A DNA stretch of 64,000 nucleotides. Origin: Rhodamnia argentea (taxonomy: Eukaryota > Streptophyta > Magnoliopsida > Myrtales > Myrtaceae). Positions 11,250 through 22,918 of the stretch are shown piece by piece. Made by a program: the position numbers and the translations under genes. Location: positions 26,894,962-26,958,961 of the forward strand of contig NC_063158.1 of the NCBI RefSeq assembly GCF_020921035.1. Reading direction: 5' to 3'. Position 1 is the first letter of the stretch. Every line of letters starts with the position of its first letter. The notes under the pieces were generated by a model. That model was not told where the DNA came from and did no database searches. It was given only the letters and a program-made list of their open reading frames with translations.

Positions 11250-12140
11250 TCTGGAGTTAAGTAACATGTCACACATGTTATGGGGTGTAATATGTCCAAT
11301 GAATGTCATTTTTGGATTCAGACTGGCTAGCTATTGTTCTGAAGCTAGACTGTCTACGCAGTCCTTTCCCGTGAACATCAGCAAGCTTTCCTGAAATAGA
11401 TTGACAGTTCTGACAAAAGCTGTTTCTCGGTCTCTGACGTTTTCCGGTTCTCCTGATGTGTTGTTCTAGCTGCCAATGGCTGTACTTAAGTCTTGGACGA
11501 ACATTTTAGATGGTCCTCATCCAAACATCGTCAATGACGTGATATCCTCATATAGAAATCATCACGAGTCGATTATCACAGTCCAGTTGATGCTTCTTGC
11601 AACCTTCCAATGAACACATCATGGATGTCGTGTAGTCCTTAATAATCATCACACTTATCTGCATTTCTAATGGTAGATATTATTTCAAGAGTAGTTTGGG
11701 AATCATTAAAGTTCCTAGTGACGTTTCTCTAACACTCTAAACATGGTATGAACAGAGAAGCCCTATAATTGTCGTCGAAACCTCCCTACTTTAACTTTTC
11801 TCTTATTTGAGTGATAAAATGAAACGAATTCTCATATCAACTCGATTCAGGTGGTAGAAAGAGGTGAGAAAACTAACATGTTTGATCAGGATCTTTCATA
11901 TGAACAGAAACTCATAAAAAGGAGAGGGGTTTGGTGTGCAACTGTGCGGTTAATAATTAGGAACTTTTCTAGATAACATTTCGGAATGAGTCATTCCTTT
12001 AATATGTGAATATGAAAGGATTGAAAGTCCATGTGGCCATGTCAAGACGTCATAGCGAAATAGGAGTATTTTAGCAAAAAAGAAGAGAGAAAATAAAGGA
12101 GTAGTCACAAGAAAAACAATCAAATGCATAGGCTGAAACA
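11250..12140. other. Intergenic, nothing recognised
   Basis: About 900 bp downstream of TIR block B. I looked for NB-ARC motifs (P-loop, kinase-2, GLPL) in the three forward frames and saw none. No RNA gene or clear repeat was recognised. Confidence 0.4.
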
Positions 12141-12144
12141 TAGA

Positions 12145-14130
12145 TCGTTATGTTTTGAAAAGTATTTCTCAAAAATCATTTTTCGAGAAAATAAAAATAT
12201 TTTTTGATATTTTGCTGAAATAATGAATCAAATATATTTCCCGTCATTCGATAAAGAATTGATTTTCTCGGTGAAAATTATCAAAAAAATTTGAATTTTT
12301 TACTTTTTTTTTCTTTTTTGTTGTTCATTTTTCCTTTTCGTTTCTTTTCTTTTTCTTATTTTCTTAGGTGGCCTGTCATGCAATGGCTAACGACCGGCCA
12401 AAGCTGCTCACTCAAGGCCGGCAAGGCTCAAGCACCATCAGTCTCGAGCAAGGCTCATCCCTTGCCCATGGCCAATCACCGACCTTTGCCAAGCCGACGA
12501 TCGATAGCAAAAGAAAGGGGGAAATTACCAAAAAAATCCTAAACTTATTGTAATTGTATCAATTCGACCCTAAACTTTTTTTTTTACCGATTAAGTCCTA
12601 AACCTTTTGCTATTGTACCAATTCAGTCCATCCGGCGAATTTTGGCCGGTCGGTGCTGACGTGGACGCCGGCCAGCCGGCCGGCGACATAATATTTTAAT
12701 AGTTTTTTTAATTTTTTTTCCAAATTTACGGATTTTTTATTTTTTATTTTATTTTTACTTCCCCTTCCCAGCCCAGATCTGCACTCTCTCCTCCTTCATC
12801 CATGTCGTTGGTGATTTAAAAAAAAAAAAAAAATCCATGTCGTCGGTTGGCCAAATCGATCGATCGAGAGAGAGAGAGTTCTGGGGGAAGAGAGTTCAGG
12901 TGCGAGCACAAGACCAAACCGTCGTGCCGCTTGCCGTCGTCGCAACCCGAGGGGGTTGGCCTCGTGTGTGGGGGGCTATACCTTTTGTAAAAGGAGGAAG
13001 CTTTCCTTTTGGACTCTCACGGTCTCTTCACTGGTTCTCGTTTGGGGTGAAGGGAAAAGGAGAAGGTAAAAAAAGAAAGGAGAGGGAGAGAATCTGAGGC
13101 GCAAGGGAGCTCTGCAGAGGAGGAAGAAGCAGTAGAGTTGGAAAAAAAAAAAAAAAAAGCTCGTTCACAAGGGAGAGGGAGAGCTCTGTGATTTTTGAAG
13201 GGCGAGAAAGGTCTTTCTTTCCTGGGGAGGTCTCGAAGGAAGAGTCTCTGAAGCAAAAAACAGAGCAGTTCAGAGAGCAAAAAAAAAAAAAAAATCGTGA
13301 GCAAGAGTGAGAGATCGAGCCAAGTTTTTGAGTCCAGACAATAGATCCAGACCTAGTTAATGTGTACACGCTTCTTTTCGAGTGTGTTGTGCCTTTTTAT
13401 GCTTCGTTTTGATGAAATCGCACCAACCGGACCTTGCTCGAACCTCGTCGGGGCCGTGATCCGCGGCCTTCGAACGGACGTCATCACGCGCGGTCGAACC
13501 CGTTTGGGTAAGTCGTTCGGCCTTTATTTCTCCTGTTGCGGTGTTGTGGCTCGGTCCTGGCGGTTTGAGTTGGTGGATGACGCCGTTGATGGGGAGGCGG
13601 TTCCTGTGTAGGTCCAAGAGGGAGGACCTGTGAAGAAGACCCTGTGAAAAGCATCGTGGAGAAGACGACCTCCTGGGCTGGGAAAGGGGAAATAAAAAAA
13701 TAAAAAAATTCCGAAAATTAGAAAAAATAAATAAATAAATATTAAAATATTATGTCGCCGGCCGGCCGGCGTCCACGTCAACGTCGGCAGGCAAAAATTC
13801 GCCGGATGGACTGAATTGACACAATTGCAAAAGGTTTAGGGCTCAATCGGTAAAAAAAAAAAGTTTCTGATTGAATTGGTACAATTGTAATAGGTTTAGG
13901 ACTTTTTTGGTAATTTTCCCCAGAAGAAAGAAAAGGAAAAACTTAAAAATAAAATTATGAAAAATTTTCCCCACTTTTGAAGGTATGTTTTCATTGGTGA
14001 AAGATGTTTTTCTTGACTAATTTATTTTCTATGAATCAACCATCGAATAATTAAAGTTGTTTTTGCGAAACAAACAATATCACGAAAAACGAGTGATTTG
14101 AAAAATATTTTCCTAAAAACAATAAAGCTG
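12145..14130. repeat. Older element split by the Mutator-like insertion
   Basis: About 12150-12300 (gaaaagtatttctcaaaaatcatttttcgagaaaa) and, in reverse complement, about 13940-14120 (aatatttttcaaatcactcgtttttcg) look like the two ends of one AT-rich element. Its GC-rich interior (12368-12508, ggccggcaaggctcaagc) is interrupted by the MULE at 12518-13921. A similar end is seen near 650-810. Confidence 0.4.
12518..13921. mobile_element. Mutator-like non-autonomous element (candidate Pack-MULE)
   Basis: The ends are long inverted repeats. The left runs from GGGGAAATTACC at 12518 to about 12755. The right, in reverse complement, runs from GGGGAAAATTACC at 13921 back to about 13685. Each holds the pseudo-repeats 'cctaaac...accaattca' and the GC block 'gacgtggacgccggcc'. 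The flanking 9-mers are aaaagaaag (12509-12517) and agaagaaag (13922-13930), one mismatch apart, which is the 9-bp target duplication of Mutator elements. The 0.9-kb interior is GC-rich, unlike its surroundings, and has an 84-codon frame (13360-13611) but no transposase, so it may be captured host DNA. Confidence 0.75.
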
Positions 14131-14134
14131 ACGA

Positions 14135-14780
14135 CAGAAACCTTTGATGTGTAGGTATAGCTCTCTGAATAGCAGAATCCAATGTGGACGATGGGGTTAT
14201 ATTATAAGTCTATGGGTAGAAAACGCTACTTCTGCCTTTCTTAAAGGAAATGACGTCTACAACGTTTCTTTAAATCATTCTAATTCTAGTAGAAGAAAAA
14301 GGTATAAGACTTGGAGCTTGGAGGACCATCGCTTGCCCTTCATCAAGAGTTTAACAGAATCGCCTTTTGTCCTGCTCACAACCTAATTCGCAATTCTCAT
14401 TCTTTTTAACGATGTGATCGCTTTAGTAATACACATTACACAATATGAACAAAAAACTCTGAGCATGCCTTGCCAACATAGATATCTAACAGAGGGTGCA
14501 AAATATTCTATTTGTCAATGTTTTTCAGCTCTACGCTGATAGATTCAGCTAACCAATATTTTGCACTCGACAAAACAAGCAGTAGCAAAATAACCATACG
14601 ACCACTCTAACCTGCGGCAAAATAACGAATATTCTATTTGGCCACGAAGCGTTTGACACATATATCACAATAAAAAGGTACGTTATTTGGATGCATAAAT
14701 CAGGGGAAGTTTATTGTTACACTCTCGATGATCATCAACAAAGCACCTAGACTAGAAGAACGCGATGGTTGAAAGAAAAC
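14135..14780. other. Intergenic spacer 3' of the GRXS15-like gene
   Basis: AT-rich DNA with only short open frames and no recognisable product. The part nearest 14830 probably includes the 3' untranslated region and polyadenylation site of the minus-strand glutaredoxin gene. Confidence 0.4.
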
Positions 14781-14829
14781 CAAACAAAACCCAAAATTCC
14801 TGTTTTCTCTCTAATCGGCCATGTATAAC

Positions 14830-17599
14830 CTAGGCAGACTTTTCCTGGTTGGCTGCAATATCCTTGAGCTTCTCCTTCAGCTCTCCACTCTGGATGGAAA
14901 AAACAACATCGTAAGGGAGAATAATTCCAAGTAGGAAGAGCAGAAAGAGTATGGAACGAACCCTCACCTGGTGCATATTCATTATAATATCAGAACCTCC
15001 AATGAACTCCCCCTTGATGAATATCTGGGGGAACGTCGGCCAGTGACTGCAAATGAGAGGACAGGTAAGAAAACAGAATCCTATAAAATCTTCTCATCTC
15101 CACAATTGCAAATTTCAGCACAAATCAGCCAACATAGGTTCATGGTGCAAGTTTATCTATTCCGTGAATAACAAAATCCATGACAGGATGCCATACGATT
15201 GTTCTTAAAATGTAGCTGAAAATGCAGTAGTCCATACTAATACCAGAGTGCCTTGATGTGATGAACGGAATTCTAGGCAAATACTAAAGGCGGAAGTATT
15301 TTGTTCAACCCGATAAAAAATTGAAAGAAACCTATATTGGCTGCTATAACTTTGAGGAAGTATGTGAACACTTAAATCATCTTGGCATTGTTAAGTATGT
15401 TATATCAAAGGCTTTTTAGCATTTTCAGTGTACAGGTAGACTGTGATGTGAAAAATCAGCCAAAATCACACACCGTCAAAAGGGAGGTGAGACTCACCTG
15501 AAAGCTTTCACAGCACTTTTCAGCTCTGCATTTTCCAAAATATTCCTAGCACTTAATGGAGCATCTGCAAGGGTGGTAAGAAGACATCAGCAGGTTCACC
15601 AATCAAATCCAAAAAGTTAACACATCATGAAGGGACCACAATACGTGAGGAGAAACAGATACAAATGAAATTGCTGACATTTTCTTTCATGCACAACATT
15701 CACTAGCACTTAGAGTGGTATGGGCATTATATCTGTGCAGGACATCAAAAGATGTGGATAATATTATGTTTCCAAGTATAACGAAGCCCTACAATCAGCA
15801 TATGACAAGCTGAGATAGCTATGCACAAGCCCTTCATACAGAAAGAGAAATTAATCCACCATTATAAGCTGAAAAAAAGGGATATTGCTAATTTGGGTAA
15901 GATTATTTTCAGTTTTACAGCTTCTTGCCCACCAAAGCTCTTCAACAATGAAAATCTCGGGCAACCAAGCATTTGACAAAAACTCTCCAACTGGTTTGCC
16001 TTTAGAATGATCATGCTGAGCATGAGATGTGTAGGTACTATAGAAGACAAAGATGTTTCAACATAAACATATACGGTACCATTTGTTTATTGGTAGAGCT
16101 GATTGAATGTTGATGTTTGTAGTGATAACACATGCAAAAGGATGGTCACCATCAGTACTCAAGTCTCATGCACTACTCTAGTACCTAGGAATGCAGTAGC
16201 TACGTACTCTCACATTCCCGGTAGTAATTATACTCGGAATTGTATATTCACGGTTTTCTCTATAGGTTCATTTGGAATGTGAGTATATTCCTCCAATAGC
16301 ATCATCATCCAGAAAAGGCAAGATCAGCTCTACGCTGATTCCTGTACCAATTAAAAACAATCCAGTCCAATACTTCCCTCATCACATTTCACAATGTTCT
16401 AGTGCAAGCCTAAAACAAAGATCAGAAAATACATTCGGCAGCCAAATTTGTCAATGCTACTTCTCCATAGTCTTTCAAATTGAAAGCTATGGTAGGTAAG
16501 TCCACCAAAGACATGCTGAAAACGCTATAAAAGGCGAGAGAACTTACTGTAATGTTTCAATACTCTTACAGCTAGAGAGCTGAACCCACACTGCGGAAAC
16601 TCAGGGACCCCTTTCATGTATATCATCACAGGATTTTCCTTGACATCCTAATATATAAACTAATGAAGTTAAACAAATGAAGAGAATAGATGGGCAAAGT
16701 AAATAGGAGGCACAACAAAACGAAGAACTGTATAACCATGTCATGTCATGTCTCAGAGCACCTACCTGTTCAACAACATCCTTTAGAGAAGTGGCAGTGT
16801 CCTGAAACTTATCCATAGGTTTGAAGTCATCATGTGTGTCAGGGTCATTTGGTGCAGTTGTGGAGTATGTCATTCCTCTTTGAATAAACGATGCAGATAC
16901 CTGCTAATAATGGTTGCAAAAAGGGTTGTTAGCACTATATTGCCAATGTAAAATGACATACAGACTCGACTAATTCAGACATTATCAGAGATAAGGCTTG
17001 AGAGTTAGTGGGTACAAACACCCAACCAGTAACCAATGGCATTTATCTCACTTGAGCACTGCCTCCACTATTCTTTGAAAAATGAGTTTGAGAATTTATT
17101 TAAAAGTTGTCACATTGGCAACGACTAGGAAAAGAAGTTCAAATTTGAAATAGGAAGTCACTGCCAGTAATGACCAGCGTTGCACTTCCATCGGTGGAGT
17201 ATCACAAAAGCACAACCATCATGCTGGAGAAGAAGTAACTAGGGGCCCATACTGAAACAACTTATCTAATTCCAATTAAGACCCATCAGGGTAAAGAAGG
17301 AAAGAGGTTTACAGCGACTGCTCTGCTCAGGGCAACATCCGCTCAGCTCCACATTTCTACTTCTGTTTTCTTGTTTGGCCAGCTAAACTAGCCTCTACTC
17401 AATATCTTAGGGCACACCTCAAAAACCATCTTTTATATTCAGAATTTAATCCTATGCACCTCCATCCTTTCAATAATAACCAGTTTAACCACATCTTACG
17501 CTAGCTGATACAGCAAGAAAAGCTCACCATTCTATTAGAGCATCCTGCTGGGGACCCTGTAATGCCCTTGAATAGTAGGTTTGATAAGGCTCTTGCCAT
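14830..17599 (-). CDS. GRXS15: Monothiol glutaredoxin S15, mitochondrial (CGFS type)
   Basis: A CGFS glutaredoxin carries a glutathione-ligated [2Fe-2S] cluster and passes it on in mitochondrial iron-sulfur assembly. Six coding exons join in frame with GT-AG borders: 17528-17599, 16766-16900, 16548-16647, 15498-15564, 14968-15046 and 14830-14889, giving 170 aa. The N-terminus ([15 protein letters not shown]) is basic and fits a mitochondrial presequence. [13 protein letters not shown] places CGFS at residues 89-92, and [18 protein letters not shown] carries the conserved cis-Pro and GG glutathione contacts. Length and order match Arabidopsis GRXS15 (169 aa). A non-coding first exon probably lies at 18569-18720 and splices to 17604, five bases upstream of the ATG. 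The H-protein gene lies next to it on the same strand. Confidence 0.95.
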
Positions 17600-17603
17600 G
17601 ATG

Positions 17604-18720
17604 CCTTGTGCAGTAAAGCTCAAGGTTATATGTTGTGTGCACTACAGCACCGCACAACAGATATCTCTACATAGCAAAGATTAGGTGCAGAGTATCAGCT
17701 ATAATTCATACAATGGATCAAAATTATGTAATAATAGATAACATTCGAACAAGTAACTCCACCAAAGTGAGGATAGAGCTCGTAAACAATAATCAACAGT
17801 CAACCCAAAGCGAATTGGAGCTTTGCATCTGAAAGTGGTTTCTCAAGCTCGCATCATCATCGATCAATCCGTTAATAAATCAGAACTTCTTCAACTAAAA
17901 GTAAGTAATCCAATTTAAATATGCATCATCATCATCATCATCAATACCATATAAGCCGTGCATTGGAAACAACTAGGGATGAGCATGATCCGGACGGTTC
18001 GGATCCACTTCCAGGGCTGGAAGTGGGAAGTAAGCTGGAGGGACGGTTGTAGAGAACCTGGAACAGAGAACCGTAGCCAACCCCCCCCGGGCGTTTGATT
18101 TCGTTCTATAAGCTCTCGATGCAAGAGCCGAACCAAAAGTACCCCACATATAAACATGAAAGAATAAAAAATAAAAATCACAAATTGATTCAATATATCC
18201 AAATTCCAAGCCTCTCAACAGTAGAACCTCTCCACATCAGTCCCAGTCTCGTTACTTTCATTAAGGATGAAAAAAACCAACTTCAAAGGAAACGAGTGCA
18301 GGAGAAACAACAAGGAGCTTGAGCAAGAATGTTCCGAAGCTTGTGCCGTAAAAAATTCATCCAAACTACCAAACCCCACCATCTATCAGGCCCCGCTTAA
18401 GGCGAAAACAGAGGCTGCAGCCCCTTAATTGCATCAGCAACAAGTCTTAACGCAAAAACCTCAATCACGGTCAGCCACCCAACAATCGGATTGCTAAAGG
18501 GATGATCCAGAACATAAAAAACCAAGGCAAAAACGGCAAGAGAAACAAGTTAAGAGGACGAAGGTTACCGGCGACGGAGCTCGCGGCAGTCACGAGCAAA
18601 GGGAAGAAGAAATGCGGGTTCGCGGTTGGAATAAATCGTCGGAGATTTTGATTCCTCGTCGCCACGCCAATCCTTTGCTTCTCTCTCCTCTCCTTGATTA
18701 CGTAAAACGGAAAAGGAAAG
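17604..18720 (-). promoter_or_regulatory. Leader exon and 5'UTR intron of the GRXS15-like gene
   Basis: In gene orientation, 'gtcgccg' at 18569 is followed by a GTAACC donor, and 'ctgcacaag' just before 17604 forms the acceptor, leaving a five-base leader tail before the ATG. The intron of about 960 bp contains a partial hAT-like repeat (17974 on) and an ATC microsatellite (17922-17942). The transcription start is not determined. Confidence 0.5.
17974..18120. repeat. Partial hAT-like repeat in the GRXS15 leader intron
   Basis: It begins TAGGGATGAGCATGATCCGG, like the right end of the 8620-9267 element read in reverse, with ccggacggttcgg and ggaacagagaacc words. No matching second end was found, so it is truncated. 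Confidence 0.5.
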
Positions 18721-18724
18721 AAGA

Positions 18725-19700
18725 AAGGAAAAAGAGAAGGCCCATACTTATAATTGGGCCCAGTTTTAATCCCCCAAATCGTAATTGGGCCCATTTGAGG
18801 AAGCTATAATGAAGTGTGATCCTTTCCCTTTTTCAATATCTTTTAATTTGATGTCAAACAATTTTTTCTGCTTTTTTTTTTTTTTTTTTGTCGACAAAAG
18901 GGTGGGGCGGGGTGGCCCACCGTAGCTACAGTATATGTAAGTATACGAGCCTGTCATTGCAGAAGTGGTGAAATCTTTTCACGCGAGATAGCAAAATTTC
19001 CAAAGCACAAATTGGATAGAGGTTCACTCACGACATGATTCGAATTTGTAATCTCATGAAAGATAGAGTGACCCTCTTAGTATTGGGTTATCACGCTCGC
19101 TCGTCGGCAACATCAAACGCATTGGATCTTCAAAAACTTTGTAAACCCTACAAGTTTTTTTTTTTTAGTTAAGCACCAATTTGTCATTCTTTAAAATAAA
19201 ATAAAAAACACCGTTCCACAGAGTTCAAACATGGAACAAGCCTTGGATCGAAAGCAAGCGCTCCAAGCAATTCCACCGTCCACGCTTTGGCCTTAGAAGC
19301 ACGCCACACAAGCAAAACACAATTAAACAGTCAAGCGAAATCACGATGGCGCCATGGTGAAAAGCGAAATTTACGCTTCTGAATCTTGATTAATTGAATC
19401 TCCCGCTCCAAGTATTATTTCGAGACGTTCGGTGTATGCCATCATCTTCTGGTTTTTGCTTTTTTTTTCCTACATTTGCAGCGCATCCCTAAACCAGCAA
19501 CTAAAGCTTTCAGTAGCCTGAAGAACTTCAATCACAAGAAGGGGATTTTGTTGCATATGCATTGAACGCCATGTCGTTGCTGATGATCAAGACTGGCGCG
19601 CCAGGCCGGGCAGAGGAAAATTATCAGGAAAGCGTCGGTTTTCAAATACCGGAGTGGTAATGTGGGCCTTAGAGGTGACCTCAGGATTTGAGAGATGCGA
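18725..19700. other. Intergenic region, nothing recognised
   Basis: Contains a T run at about 18877-18890 followed by 'gtcgacaaaagggtggggcggggtggcccacc', and AT-rich DNA. No gene, RNA or bounded repeat could be supported. It separates the GRXS15 promoter from the 3' end of the H-protein gene. Confidence 0.4.
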
Positions 19701-19955
19701 CCAAACTCACTTCACAAACAAGAGAAAATTGTGATCCTTAGAAATTTAGATGGAAAACCTGGATCTGTAAAATGACACCGATGTGATGAAAACAAAAGAT
19801 ATCCAAGGATCGTTACATGAAATTCTACACGATGCTCTGCAATGTCGTAGTGGGAAGAAACCACAATGGTAGAGTATGGCCAGCTGGTAGCGTCTTGTCC
19901 AAGATGAGTGTCATGCCTCCTCAAACACAGCATACAGTTCTGCAGGGCCAGGGGC

Positions 19956-21293
19956 CTAATGCTTTGCATCTTCTTCTTCGCAGAACTTTGAGTAGTCGTC
20001 GGCGCCCATCAGGGTTTTCGCCTCGTTCGCGTCGCTCACCTCGACCTTTATTATCCACCCGTCCTCATATGGACTTGAGTTAACCTGGAAAAACCACAAA
20101 CAAAGAACGCTTCTATCAACAGATGGCAAAGGTTTTCGAAGTAAGATACCATCATCCACTTTTTGAATCAGCATGCCATGAAAGGTAAAAGAAACAAGAT
20201 CCAAATTCAACTAATTGGATCTCCCAAAACCAATGCAACAGGAACGTAATGTTAAAAGGGAACTCACTAGACCAGGAGAGTTGTTGAGCTCTTCATTGAC
20301 TCCGACAACTTTCCCTGAAATGGGAGAGATTATATCGCTGGTGGCCTTGACGCTCTCAACCGCGCCAAAGCTGCTGCCCTGCGTGACCGCAGCCCCTACT
20401 TCCGGCAATTCGACATACACAACATCTCCCAGATGATCTTGCGCGTGATCAGTTATGCCAACAATTGCAGAAGCACCGTCGATTTTCACCCACTCATGAG
20501 TATCGGCATACTTTAGATCCTTGAGAACTACAATAATTTCAAGACAGGCAATTTCTAAAGCAATCAGCAGTGAGCACACAACGTATAAGAGGACGATCCA
20601 CACATTCGAAACAAGATGGTCACAGCTAGTAAATTACATAATTGGAAATAGTCACCCGATCTTAATTGATGTATGAGCACGAAGGAGAGGGATAACGTCG
20701 GAACAGATCGGATCTGGCCTATTGAAGCCATCTAAGCTTTCAATTGTGATGCTAGCCACGAATGTATTAGTCCTTTTTTAGCAGATTGTCCTTTTATTGG
20801 CAGATTGTTCTGCAACTCATTCATTCAGATCAATATGCTCTAGCTTTTGACTCTTAACACCTTCTTTAAAGCACATAAACATGACTTATAACAATGCCGC
20901 TTCGCCTCTAACAACAGGGAACAGACGTTATTTCTCGGTACCACCGATCTATGCTCAACACAACAATGCCACTCACGCAACCCATTGATCAAAATCAGAT
21001 CTTTTTCTTCTACCCTTTACCGTAACATATACCACATCATTTATTCCAAAAACCGTATCGGTGAGCTCCACGATTATGCATAAACATGTTAATCAACTTG
21101 TTACGACAATATGTGGAGACATTCTGAAAGCAAGATCTAAAGACAAAGCTTTGATCAATAAGAAGAAGATCAAGATAAAAAGCCGGGCCCTTTTCTTTCT
21201 TTCTCTCTCACCTGTGGAAAATCCTCTGTGGAACACCGAGATCTTGAGGTATGAGGCTGCTCTTGATGCCCAGAACAATCTCGACGACGCCAT
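19956..21293 (-). CDS. GDCH: Glycine cleavage system H protein, mitochondrial
   Basis: The lipoyl-bearing shuttle protein of glycine decarboxylase (P, T, L and H proteins), the photorespiratory complex of the mitochondrial matrix. Three exons (21212-21293, 20268-20527, 19956-20084) join in frame with GT-AG borders to 156 aa. Residues 1-27 ([17 protein letters not shown]...) form a presequence. The mature part starts [15 protein letters not shown]. The lipoyl lysine sits in ESVKAT (K88), inside the standard H-protein fold, and the C-terminus is [10 protein letters not shown]. Length and motifs match plant H proteins, so it appears functional. Lipoylation needs Fe-S-dependent lipoyl synthase, which links it to the neighbouring GRXS15 gene. 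The PPR gene that follows is the same neighbour I recall in Arabidopsis (At2g35120/At2g35130). Confidence 0.95.
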
Positions 21294-21361
21294 TTCTGTA
21301 TATCAATCTGAGGACTATCCCTCTTCAGTTGTCTCTGCACACTCCAGAATGTCTCTCCCTT

Positions 21362-21391
21362 TCTCTCTCTCTCTCTCTCTCTCTCTCCCAC
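21362..21391. repeat. (CT)n microsatellite in the H-protein 5' region
   Basis: A pure CT run about 70-100 bp upstream of the minus-strand H-protein ATG, so it reads as GA in the leader or core promoter. GA/CT tracts are common in plant 5' regions. Confidence 0.7.
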
Positions 21392-21499
21392 AAAGATGTA
21401 CATAGGATGTGGGGTTTGGTGGATGTTCCTAACAATAACTCCCTTTATTGTCGTTGGAGTTGTCGCATCAAAATTGGAAATTGAGTATAAATAGTCCAA

Positions 21500-22850
21500 A
21501 TTGATTGGAATTTAACCCAAAAACCAACAGAAAAGATTACGGTGGTGAGTCATTTGTCTCAGCAAACTCCAATGAGCAGAAAGTTGGTGGAATGCTGATT
21601 CATTTACACCACTATGAACATCACGTGCCTATTGGCCGCAGCACAGGAATCTTTAGCAGCCCAAGTTCCATTTGTCAATGTCAACCAGTACCTACCATCG
21701 GCAAATGGCCTCATCTTCCGGTTGAAATATTTCCTGCTATGGTCTTGTGTAGATCAACTAGTACCACACACACGCCAGTAAATTATGGAAGATCACATGT
21801 ATCTGTGCTCTTAGGGTGGTTTCAAGGGAATGCGAAAGCGGAGGGATATGAACCCGAATCTAAACACATTCGCCATTTGAGCAACCCCTTGAGATTTCTA
21901 TGTTCCGGTATTTTCTTATCATTCTTTGGCAGAATTTTTATTGTTTCGAGTGCAAAATTATTGATTTTTTTGCCATGTTGGTAAATTTCGATGGATTCTC
22001 TTAACAAGTGCCTGAGACACTAGTTAAACAACTTGGAATTTTCAATGCGCTGCCTGCCTCGTCTTATGCATAATCAATGCATTGAAAATGAAAACATTCC
22101 TTAATTTATGTAAGTGTCGAAAATCTCTTTGTAACAACATGATTGGTGACATTTTTTTTTTATAACCGAGGTTTCCCACGTGCAATGGACTATGCCTCGG
22201 GATGGTAGGAGTTTTTGCCTATACCACCCAATAAGTCTCCCAAGACGTGATCGCTGGAAGTCGAGATTACTAACTTTTATCTCCATTACTTACTAATATT
22301 TTTAGTTTACTAACAACTACCCAAGCCAAAAGAATACTGACTACTACATCAAATTACCAACCTAAATTAGAGTAGTTTACCAATTTTTATCGGATTAAAT
22401 TTCCGTGTGGTGACCGTCCGGGCTTCTCTCATGGTAGACCACTATTGTCCTAGCACGACATTTGCACATTCAGTTGGTAGCCTTAGAAAACAATAGCATT
22501 AAGGCAAAATTCTCTCTTCCACCATGTTCGTATTTTCGTGCGTTTCAAGTACTTATGTTCAGCTTCCTTTGAGGAACCACCTGATTTTGGATTTGTTTTG
22601 AGAAAGAATAAGTCATCATCACGAAAAGAAGAGTATCACCGCGAAGCGAAACAGAACGCAATACTCGAACTTTGCAGAAAATTTCTATCGAACTACTCAA
22701 ACAGTTCTTTTTCTTTAATTTCAAGTTAAGCGATAACTATAGAGAGCCGCACACATTTCCAAAACAGTTATTGGAGCTAGTGTAGTCGGGCCGCGGTGGA
22801 ACATTGACCAGAGAAGAGGATGGCTCGCCGACGATGTTAACCAAGAAATC
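21500..22850. other. Intergenic, nothing recognised
   Basis: About 1.4 kb between the H-protein promoter and the 3' end of the PPR gene. A 159-codon open frame at 21505-21984 starts with TTG and has no family features. A short dispersed-repeat-like stretch lies at about 22160-22260. Confidence 0.4.
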
Positions 22851-22918
22851 ACGCCTTGCACAGCCATCTCATGTCCAAGGCTGTTCTCCCTCATCAAACT
22901 ATAGGAAGCGTGCTTCCT

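Noticed and set aside
21505-21984. 159-codon open frame starting with TTG
   Set aside because: No ATG start and no recognisable protein; in spacer between two genes.
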